From contig CM030940.1 in NCBI GenBank assembly GCA_018136815.1, positions 239,843-303,842 on the forward strand: 64,000 nucleotides of DNA, in the 5' to 3' direction. The DNA comes from Isochrysis galbana (taxonomy: Eukaryota > Haptophyta > Isochrysidales > Isochrysidaceae). The position numbers were made by a program, and so were the translations under genes. Below the pieces are notes generated by a model. That model was not told where the DNA came from. It was given only the letters and a program-made list of their open reading frames with translations, and made no database searches. Positions 55,645 to 64,000 of the stretch are shown here, in pieces (position 1 is the stretch's first letter; each line of letters opens with the position of its first letter).

Positions 55645-56770
55645 GAAAGAGAGAAAGATAAAGGGGAGAGGGGAAGGAAGAGAAGAAGCTCAAGGGAGAG
55701 AGGGAGAGAGAGAGAGAGGGAGAGAAAGGGGGGGGAGAGAGAGAGAGGAGAAGCGAGCGGGCGGGGGGAGAGGAGAAGAGAGAGATCTATTTTTGGGGGT
55801 TGGGGGGGGAAGGAGGGAGGGAAGGAAGTGGGTGGTGATGGCGGCGGTGTGAATGTGAAGATGAAGTATTCTTATACAGCAGAGGAACTCCTCCCCACTG
55901 TGTTCGGTGCTGCGCTCATTTCGACCGGAAGTGCTCCGGGGGTAGCCAACTCCTCGCACGTGCCCAATCCCTGGCACAGGCGTCCTTCGTGGCCCAGTCT
56001 CCCCAGCCGCTCTGGGTACGGCCCAGGTGAGCATGGTGAGCCGGCGCCGGCCAGAGGCAGAGCCAGAGGCACCACCAGCGCCCACTCGGTCGCCATGGCG
56101 TCACAGAACTCGCCCGCTGAGTCGCCGGGCCAGGCGTGCGCGTCAGCACGCAACACTGACGAAAACGTACTTCGAGACGAGGAGGGGCCAAGGGGGTCGC
56201 GCAGCGGGCGCCTCAGGCGACGGGCGACGGGCAAGCGGCCAAGGATCATACACAGACGGTGGGCGCGCCCACGCGCCCCACCGTCCACCGTCGGAAGATA
56301 TTTTTTTTAATTTTTTAACAAATTTTTATGGGTCGCGGCACGGCAAAGGAACGGGACTAGCGCTCACTCAAGACAGGATTCCCTGCCGCGGCAAGCGCAA
56401 GCACCCTTCCCCCTTATGCCACCCTGTCGCATTCGCGAATCGACACTCGTAGGCTTCGCTCTTCTCTTCGTCGTTCGGCATTTATCGTTATAATTCTCTC
56501 TATCTCGTTCTCGGTCAAAAGCTTCGCTTGGATGCATACCAAAAGGCCCGCCCGGACCCCACACTCCAAACCAGACCTCATGTAGTGCACAGAGGTCGGA
56601 CCCCGGAAACCAAAGAAAAAGGAAAGAAGGGGGGCAGACGAGGAGGTGGAGGGAGGGGAGGTAAGGGCGATGGGAATAGAGCTGGAAAGCCCAGTAGACG
56701 GTAGGTGTGTGGCCCTGAATCTTCAGATGTTTTTTTTTCTTACCTTAAACGCGTGGACAATTACCGTAAC
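55282..56770. repeat. GA-rich low-complexity DNA and repeat mosaic
   Basis: GAGAGG-type simple repeats fill 55330-55760. Positions 56427-56530 start TGTCGCATTCGCGA and match 45540-45645 reversed. Positions 56535-56735 resemble the 31.0-31.2 kb repeat. No gene is supported. Confidence 0.6.
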
Positions 56771-57386
56771 TGTCGCATTCGCGAGCCTCTGCAGGCTATT
56801 TCGCTATTTTCCGCTCTACCGTTATAACCGCGATGGTAAGTCATCAATCTTCGTTCTTATGTCTATCTCTACGTCTACGACGTCTCCACGCTTCTATCAA
56901 TCACTACACTTCATTCAATGTTGGTCTACCATTATACCCACGTGGCCAAGCAGCTTCTACAAGCTTCTTTCTACTCGGAATATGAATATGAATATGCTCT
57001 AGCTCTGGACTGATCACCCAGGCATGGAGATCAAGGGAGTAGTAAGCACGTGTCGATGAAGACCAAGGAAGTAGCGAGCATCTTGCTTGCTAAGTACACC
57101 CTCAAGAACCTCAAGCGTCTAGACTCTGTAAGTCTAACACCTTTGTAAGCTTCTAGACTTTTTAAGTCTACCAGCTACTCCATGGCTAAGCTACGAAAAG
57201 CTATAGGTAAAGTGCACGCCGCTGTGCTCGCGTTGAGACGCTATTCGCCGGTGAATCTTGTAGGATCTTCACTAAGCATGGATGAATCCCTTTCGCGCCT
57301 TTTCTGTGTGCAATCCTTCTCTAGGACGACGAGACGACGAGTTCTCTTCTGGCCAATTGGTTCCTTCTTTGCTCTCTCTCTGTTCA
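56771..57386 (+). repeat. LTR-like direct repeat, copy 1
   Basis: The 616-bp segment starts TGTCGCATTCGCGAGCC and ends TGTTCA. It is nearly identical to the copy that starts at 57720. With the ~330-bp interval to 57719 and a GGGGGG tract just before the second copy, the pair resembles a TRIM-type element (LTRs, very short interior). The flanking 5-bp duplication expected for this could not be confirmed. Confidence 0.65.
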
Positions 57387-57719
57387 CCCCTCCGATCCTC
57401 CGATATCCGATCTCCGATCTCCGATATTCTGTGCCAAATGGCTCGGAACACGCGTAACTGTTCGAATCCCCGATGGAATTCAGAAGGCCTCGCCTACCGA
57501 TGTGCTATGAAATATTGCTCGATCTTCGATTGTTGCTCTGAGGAAACGCTACCGATTGGACGCTTGCTCTCCGCCACCGTCACCGCTGTCGCTTTGTCGC
57601 CATGTGGCACGCAAAGGTGAGGAACCGCAACGCCCCACTTCTCTCGATGATAGGGTTATCGAACGTACCGTCCGTCCGACCGCTCAACATCAGGGGATGT
57701 TTCGATCTTAGTCGGGGGG

Positions 57720-60459
57720 TGTCGCATTCGCGAGCCTTTGCAGGCTATTTCGCTATTTTCCGCTCTACCGTTATACCGTTATAACCGCGATGGTAAGTCA
57801 TCAATCTTCGTTCTTATGTCTATCTCTACGTCTACGACGTCTCCACGCTTCTATCAATCACTACACTTCATTCAATGTTGGTCTACCATTATACCCACGT
57901 GGCCAAGCAGCTTCTACAAGCTTCTTTCTACTCGGAATATGAATATGCTCTAAAAAAAAATCTTCTTAAAAAAACCCCGCTACGTGTGCGGTGTGAGGCA
58001 GTGTGCTTGTGTACCTCCCTACTACCCAACCTTAACCCCTAACAACCCCCTCCCCCTTCCCCAGTTCCCTCATTAGCGGAGAAGCTGGTTCCGGGGAGGC
58101 CGCGCGCGCTGCTTCGGCCAGGAGTTGGAGAGAAGGGGGCGGGAGACTGTGGCTCGTCCTTTGCTTTCGGTGTTAGCTTTGGTTATTCTCCCTTAAATAA
58201 TTTAGATTCCTTTTTTGGTAACTGCTGTGATTCCTACCCAGAGATTTAGCTGCTTTAGGTGATGTGTCGTAGGTCTAGCCCCCTTGCCGCTTGCAAGAGG
58301 TCCTCCGACGTTCCTATGTTGAAATCCTTGTCCACCGTGTACAGCGGGCTTATCATCCTCTTAATGTGTTTGTTGCTCGGGGCGTGTAACCCCATATTCT
58401 CCCGTTGTTTTTTTAGCCTCTGAAAGAAACCGACTTTCGCCTTTACCAACAGGTGATATCTCGTGAGGATCGCTCTTAAGATCGACCTGACGGACCTGCC
58501 GTCCGCGTTGCCATACTGAATGTTATAGAAGTCGGTTAGAATATACCTCCACGCCAAGATACCTAAGTATCCTGAGGAGGGGTGCGGTCTGTCCACCTGA
58601 TAGCAGAAAAGACGTTGGGGTATTTCGGATCCCGGCTTAAGGCAAATCCCTAAAAGTCCTTCTATGAATTCAAAGACCGGCTCCGTCGCGATACATGAGG
58701 CCAAGTGAGTGGAACTCTCGGGGGCTATGCCACAAAAGCGGCATGTCGGATCGTCGGCAAAACGATTCGCCGTAGCTATTCTCCTATGTAGAATATGTTT
58801 AAAATGCAGATAGGAGTCCCTAGGTGTTAAAAAGTTATATTTGTACAGTTGCGATACTTGTTTCCACTTCCCCGAGAGGACCGGTAACCTTTTCTCCCAT
58901 CTTAGTGTGGATTTTTGTGCTTTGGTTTTCCTCAAAGCGAGGAACGCTTTAGTCAAGACCCTGACACTCACATCCTCTAGCGTGGTTTGCGTGCCTTTTA
59001 GCGTGTACTCTTGAGGTATCGGATACGCTGTTTCCGCCGGGCCGTCGTACGCTCGTCCCCACTTCAGTGGGGTGAATAGCTCATCGGGCAATAGTTGCGG
59101 GCTGATCCGCTCGTGGATATGGGGCTCTCCCATAACATTAAGTTGGACTTTGTGGTGATCGCCTTTTCGGCGCAGATAGAAGTTATGGTCTCTGTCCACT
59201 AGAATGTCACCTAGATCATGCGCGTCCGGATCTTCTGGAGGGACTAACTCTTGCTCCTCCGGAGGAGGAGGCGGGGGCTTCGCTTGTTTTCTAAGAAGGT
59301 CCGTATAGTCAGATGTGGTATCTACTAGTCTTGATCTAGTCCATTCGGATATCTTCTCCCACGACTTAAGAAGGGGGGCTACTGAAATGTAATTTCCTCT
59401 ATGGCGTATCCACCGTTCTCCGTCCGGCAAGTAAGCCGCGCATTCCTCTGTAGTGTATATGTCCCCCGTGTCCGGGTTAATCGTATTGTGTACGATAACC
59501 GTCTGAAGAGACTCCCATTTAGACCTATGTGAATGGTGAATCGCCGGAGGTTTGTGGAAAAGGTCGTGCCATATCGGGGAGCCCAGGGTTCCTTCCCGTG
59601 TGTTTGTTTCCCTATGGAAGTTAATCCGTCTAAAGTTCTCGAGCGCAAGTTTCCAAAAAGCCGGGAGCGTGCTATTTCCACGAATGCTAGCCGTGAGGCT
59701 CTTCACGTCGACCTTCGCGAAGACCGCCGCGCGCCCTAAGGGGGTGCGGCAGAACCATTGGTCTAAGACCGTTTTCCATTCCGCCGTTGACGGGTTTAGG
59801 TAGCGAGCTATCCATATCGCTTGAAGCGCCCGCGTGTGTTCGGCCATGGGGAGTAGTCCGACACCCAATAGGGGCCCGTCTTCTCTCGTCCCCACTCTCG
59901 GGTACGCCGGAAGGGTTATCCATTTTATACCCTCGTGCGAGGAGCCTAACTCGTCCGCCTGTAGTCGGGGAGATCTATCCCATAGTATTGTTTGAACGTC
60001 AGAATCTATGGCCTCCATGAACCACGCCGGCGGGGTGGACGTGGACAGCCAATATCTCGGCGTCCCGTATATTACGAAGTTCACTAGTAGGGTAGGCATG
60101 GAGATCAAGGGAGTAGTAAGCACGTGTCGATGAAGACCAAGGAAGTAGCGAGCATCTTGCTTGCTAAAGTACACCCTCAAGAACCTCAAGCGTCTAGACT
60201 CTGTAAGTCTAACACCTTTGTAAGCTTCTAGACTTTTTAAGTCTACCAGCTACTCCATGGCTAAGCTACGAAAAGCTATAGGTAAAGTGCACGCCGCTGT
60301 GCTCGCGTTGAGACGCTATTCGCCGGTGAATCTTGTAGGATCTTCACTAAGCATGGATGAATCCCTTTCGCGCCTTTTCTGTGTGCAATCCTTCTCTAGG
60401 ACGACGAGACGACGAGTTCTCTTCTGGCCAATTGGTTCCTTCTTTGCTCTCTCTGTTCA
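57720..60459 (+). repeat. LTR-like direct repeat, copy 2, split by a LINE
   Basis: 57720-57953 matches the left part of copy 1, and about 60095-60459 matches its right part. A LINE in between occupies the place of about 20 bp that are present in copy 1 (near 57000-57020). Confidence 0.8.
57954..60094 (-). mobile_element. 5'-truncated LINE, open C-terminal frame
   Basis: Read on the minus strand, the protein is open from about 60090 (TLLVNFVIYGTPRY) to the stop at 58255 (GLDLRHIT). It includes the zinc cluster CRFCGIAPESSTHLASC and is close to the copy at 15.2 kb. The 3' UTR ends in an A/T-rich tail at 57954. Being almost free of lesions, it looks recent. Confidence 0.87.
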
Positions 60460-61365
60460 CCCACCGTGGCTTTCGCTCCCGTGTTTATTTATTACGTGTT
60501 GCCCTTGTTTATGTTAGAAAGTGGTGTGGCGTGTCTTCGTACGCATCCAGCAGCCGTCGCAGCGCTCTGCGATCGAAGCCGTACCGTGACCCCTCGTACC
60601 CTTGAGCCCCTACTGCCTTGTGTGTGGTCTCTCGCTAGAAATCACCCACTAGAGATTGATTCAATCTGTTCCTATGGACCCATCACCACCCTCTGCACCG
60701 CAAAATTCGCCCTCGCCGCCGCGCGCGGACCCCGTCACCACTGCACCCGTGCCCAAGCCTTCCCAAGTATCTTCACCCGCTACCCAAGTCGATAGGCCGC
60801 CTACGGACGCGTGGGTTGCCAAGGATGGAGTCTCAGGAGCCTTACCCGGATCCTGGGAACAGTCCATCTCCACAGTAACGGTAAAAATAAAACTCAAGTC
60901 TTCGAATTTCGAGACGAAAATCGGCGGACCAGGATCTGAGCCCAGGGAGAATCCGAATCTGCACGCCTTGAGTGACCAAGACGAACATAGAAGACGATAT
61001 ATAACGACGATGGCACGTACCCATGCCGATATATTCATGCCCGGAGGCCTGAATACAACATGCTTCTGCTTGCGCGCGCTGCTGTGTGCCGCAAGCGCGA
61101 ACCTGCGTGGCGAGGGCATGGGAGCCTCGTGAAAGTGGCCATGCATCCGCACGTGTCGCACCACAAATGGGGCTAGCAGCGCAGCCAGGCAGCTCACCTG
61201 GAGCCATGGCCCCCCTCTCCCCCACCTCTTGCCTCGCTGCCCCTCCCCTTGGCACGGGGCGCACGGCGGCTCGCGCCCCCAAATATGTAGTAAATATGTA
61301 AAAATATGTACAAGCCGAAAGCCCACCCAAATATGTAGAAAAATAAGTACATATTTTGGCTCAGG
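60460..61365. other. Interior or flank after LTR-like copy 2
   Basis: A Pro/Ser-rich frame from ATG 60674 (MDPSPPSAPQNSPSPP) runs about 150 codons. It could be the start of a retroelement gag, but no domain confirms it. Positions 60880-61075 match 14310-14520 reversed. Positions 61280-61358 resemble the interior of the 21.9-kb MITE. Confidence 0.45.
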
Positions 61366-61575
61366 CCTACTCCCTGCCTCTGTGGCTGCATGTGAGGGGA
61401 GGGCGGCGGGGCCATGTGGGCACGTCGTGGTCGTCGGGAGGGGCAGCGGCCTGCGAGCGCTTCGGCTCCGGCGGCTTGGGTCGGCCCCTGTGGGGCGTCG
61501 TGACGGCGGAGGACTGGGAGAGGGGAGTGGTCGGCGCACGCTCCATCGCTGAAACTATAACAATAGTTTTTATGG
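61366..61575 (+). repeat. Interspersed hairpin-tipped repeat, copy 4
   Basis: Nearly the same as 9020-9220, ending CGCACGCTCCATCGCTGAA and AACTATAACAATAGTT. Confidence 0.7.
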
Positions 61576-61940
61576 GTTGGCTAGGATATGACATTACTTT
61601 TTTCATTTATTATTACTTGTGCAGCATCCCAACGGTTCCCGCCCGAGGTCCGACTCGCCTCCATGGAGGGTTCTCGCCCGACTCGAATGCGTTTCCAAAA
61701 TTGTGCGACAACGACGTCGATTGAGCGCAGGCACAAGTTGACCATTGGACGAAACAAAAGACGCATACGGTGTGCAAGACTTGCATCGTCTTTTGGCGTT
61801 GGATCCGGCCCGCGCCTTGACCGCGTCCATGCCTCACCAACGAAAATTCTCACGCCAGGGGAAAGGCTTCCCTTGATAAGGCGCAGTTGGGACGACTGCC
61901 CGCGCGAGCAGCTCCCGCTCGCCCGGGCAGCTCGCCCATC
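61576..61940. other. 3' flank of the gene at the window edge
   Basis: Moderate-GC sequence with no recognised feature, up to the stop of the minus-strand gene. Confidence 0.4.
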
Positions 61941-64000
61941 TCATGGCGACGCGAGGCGCCCGGTTTGTTGGAGCCGGCCCATTTCTGCGGTATACGCGCA
62001 ACGCTTCATAAGCGAGTCGACCCACTCCTTCTCGCCGGCGAGCTCCGTGGTGAGCGCAGCTGCACCCGCGTCGCCGAGCAGCACGCCGCCGCCCCCTGCA
62101 TTTTGGACGCCTATGGAGTCGAGCCAGTGCGCCTTTGCGCGCGCGCGCCGCGGGAGCTCGACGCCACGCTTGCGCGCAAGATCACGCTCGCGCTTCGCCG
62201 TCTCTTCCTCAACTAGTGCCATTCGCTCAAAATCGGGAGCGCGGAGACGCCGCATCGGCTCGGACCGCCTGGCTTCCGGCTTGCGCATCGACTCCTGCTT
62301 GACAGCGCTGAGTGTGGTCGCTGGTGCGTCCGTGTCAAAAAAGTCGCCCTCCCGCAATCGCACCGGCGGAAGGTACGGCGTGGGTACCAAGCGGCGTGAC
62401 CGCGCGGCAGGGGCACCAGCAGGAGCCTCGACGTGGAAGAAGCCCCGCTCGTCGCCATCGCCCACAGGCAACGGCTCGAGCGCCGCCGGCGTCGACTCGC
62501 TCAGCAGCGAGCCGAGCGACCGCCTTGTGGACGAGAGGGTGGAGAGCGACGCAACGCGAAGCATCTCCTTTGCAGCGCTGTCCACAACGGGCGGTGGCGG
62601 CGTTGCAAGCGGCGGTGGCGCAGGTGGCGCAGGTGGCGCGAGCGGCCTTCTCCGTGCGTCCGCCTCCTCGAGGTCTTCTTCGAGGCAGTCCATCCGCACG
62701 CGTCGAGTGCGTGGCGAGAGAGCCTCGAAGCCCTGACGCTCAGACTCGGGCAGCGTGGCGAGGTGCTGCCGCTCACGAAGCACGAGCGCCCACTCATCAG
62801 TGAGCCGCCGCATGAGGCGCTCGCGCGCGCTGCCGGCGCCCGCGGAGAGGAGGAGCTGGCGGAGCTGAGGGTGCGCCACTATCGCGCGGCTTAGCCCCAG
62901 CTGCAGCCTGAAGCCGACGCCCACGTGCACAGCCTCCCACCACACGGGTCGGAGGCGCAGCGGTGCCACGGTCCGCCATCCGCGCGCGACAGCTGCGTCG
63001 GACGCTTCGCGCACGGCCCGCCGCACACGGCGCCTGTGGCTCAGGTCAGAGCCGCCCCGCAGGAGTCCCGTCGTCACCGGTGCCGCGTCTCGTGGAGCGC
63101 CTGCGTTTGACGGCGCCGAGTCGATGGCACTGAACACATGGCAGCTGCCGCCTGTGTGTGTCCGGAAGGATGTCCCAGCCGCAGCACTCAGGCTGGCGGT
63201 CAACACCCCTCCAAGCCGCTTCGAGCTGCACGCCACGGGCTCTGCGGCCGCGAGCGCCGGCGCCGATGCCGACACGTGCAGCGACCGCCGCCGGCGACCG
63301 GCCGGGAAGCGTCGCGCGTGGTCGGGGCTGCGAGCCGCGCGCGTCGCTGAGGGGACACGCACCACAATCGGCTGTAACGTCCATCCGCCGCCGCATGACA
63401 AAGAGGTGGCGCCGCCGCTGCCAGTCGCTTCGGTCGCCAGCTGGCTCGCTCCATACTCGTCAGCCGACGCTCCCCCGTCTTGATTTCCGGGCGGTGACGA
63501 GGTGTGCGAGCGGGAGCGCGGCGCACCCGCGCGGATGGTGCTCTGTCGCGGAGCATCGCCGTCCGGCCTCGACGGAGCCGCATCAGCGCCGGATGCGCCA
63601 TCCTCAGTACGCACGGCCTCCGCGGCCATGGCCGCTGCGCGTGTGGGCGTGAGCTTCACCGCGCCCAACCAGCTCTTTCCAGCCGCGTCAATGTCTCCAG
63701 CCTCGTCACCGAGTGCGGCTTCGGCGCACAACCTCGCGAGCTGCTCGGGCCAGTCGGGCAGGGCGAGCTCCCCGAGCTGGGCGAAGCGGACGAGCGGCGC
63801 GAGCAGCCCAGGCAGCAGCGCTCGCGTCACGCGCACACTCGCGCGGACGTCCTCCTCGCGCAGCCCATCGAGCCAGCCAGTCAGTGTGCCGGCGGGCAAG
63901 CTCTCGCGCTTCTCCTCCACCAGAAGCGCCCTCTGCTCCGCCAGAACAAGCGCATCGAGATAGAGCTGCCACTCGGTCGAGAGCGAGGAGAGCACATACT
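61941..64000 (-). CDS. Unrecognised large hydrophilic protein, N-terminus outside the window
   Basis: An open frame of at least 684 codons reads leftwards from the window edge; no ATG is seen at the edge, so the 5' end is missing. The sequence is Arg/Ala/Glu-rich with three parts: a helical N-terminal section (LVLAEQRALLVEEKRESL), a Ser/Pro-rich middle, and a section with WWEAVHVGVGFRLQLGLS followed by a Pro stretch and acidic or basic helices. No transmembrane helix or catalytic motif is recognised. Length without stops on GC-rich DNA is weak evidence, but the Leu/Glu helices and Trp content favour a real gene. The function is unknown. Confidence 0.55.
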   Translation of the reverse strand, partial: YVLSSLSTEWQLYLDALVLAEQRALLVEEKRESLPAGTLTGWLDGLREEDVRASVRVTRALLPGLLAPLVRFAQLGELALPDWPEQLARLCAEAALGDEAGDIDAAGKSWLGAVKLTPTRAAAMAAEAVRTEDGASGADAAPSRPDGDAPRQSTIRAGAPRSRSHTSSPPGNQDGGASADEYGASQLATEATGSGGATSLSCGGGWTLQPIVVRVPSATRAARSPDHARRFPAGRRRRSLHVSASAPALAAAEPVACSSKRLGGVLTASLSAAAGTSFRTHTGGSCHVFSAIDSAPSNAGAPRDAAPVTTGLLRGGSDLSHRRRVRRAVREASDAAVARGWRTVAPLRLRPVWWEAVHVGVGFRLQLGLSRAIVAHPQLRQLLLSAGAGSARERLMRRLTDEWALVLRERQHLATLPESERQGFEALSPRTRRVRMDCLEEDLEEADARRRPLAPPAPPAPPPLATPPPPVVDSAAKEMLRVASLSTLSSTRRSLGSLLSESTPAALEPLPVGDGDERGFFHVEAPAGAPAARSRRLVPTPYLPPVRLREGDFFDTDAPATTLSAVKQESMRKPEARRSEPMRRLRAPDFERMALVEEETAKRERDLARKRGVELPRRARAKAHWLDSIGVQNAGGGGVLLGDAGAAALTTELAGEKEWVDSLMKRCAYTAEMGRLQQTGRLASP

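Noticed and set aside
55300..55850. Gly/Arg/Glu-rich ORF of about 166 codons
   Set aside because: It is a GA-rich low-complexity tract with no start context or domain.
60674..61132. Definite retroelement gag
   Set aside because: Only Pro/Ser-rich sequence, no zinc knuckle or capsid signature; mentioned as a possibility only.
61588..62736. Plus-strand 382-codon frame
   Set aside because: Arg/Ser/Ala-rich mirror of the minus-strand gene, a common effect at high GC.

Overview
This window is nuclear DNA from a eukaryote, most likely a GC-rich unicellular protist or microalga. Genes are split by short GT-AG introns (about 50-170 nt, one near 720 nt). Domain types are eukaryotic only: a 7TM receptor fused to a phosphoinositide kinase, a Cables-type cyclin box, an AGC-kinase fold and a Tudor-knot-like module. 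Low-complexity tracts and nested transposons fill most of the rest. No rRNA gene, functional tRNA gene, CRISPR array or bacterial operon is visible. The lineage cannot be fixed from the sequence alone.

Layout. 1.2-5.0 kb (+): five-exon GPCR-PIPK gene. 5.4-8.3 kb: a 1.44-kb DNA transposon next to a LINE reverse-transcriptase fragment that is itself split by a 610-bp insertion. 10.1-13.5 kb (-): nine-exon Cables-like cyclin-box gene. 15.2-17.5 kb: 5'-truncated LINE. 17.4-19.1 kb: two AT-richer small ORFs and a GNAT-like ORF. 20.2-21.5 kb and 41.8-43.1 kb: two intact 445-codon ORFs that are paralogues with conserved 5' leaders. 21.9 kb: hAT-like MITE. 25.9-27.1 kb (-): spliced gene for an unrecognised membrane protein. 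28.1-30.5 kb: gag-like region joined to a decayed LINE. 32.0-33.3 kb (-): PKA-like pseudokinase. 34.6-39.3 kb: 4.7-kb DNA transposon filled with a 204-bp satellite. 39.85 kb: 100-N assembly gap. 43.4-46.4 kb: nested repeats inside a 205-bp inverted repeat. 47.2-51.5 kb (+): large membrane-anchored proline-rich protein with a beta-helix ectodomain. 52.2 kb: LRR fragment. 53.9-55.3 kb (-): coiled-coil Tudor-like protein. 56.8-60.5 kb: LTR-like direct repeats, one carrying a LINE insertion. 61.9-64.0 kb (-): partial unrecognised gene running off the window.

The host genes do not form a pathway. What links much of the window is its mobile DNA. At least six fragments come from one LINE family. Two DNA transposons have different terminal repeats but share a 7-bp target duplication and the same internal ~204-bp repeat. 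Recurring LTR-like and hairpin-tipped modules appear at many positions. Intron boundaries below were placed by hand from splice signals, reading phase and family alignment from memory; no search or transcript data were available.
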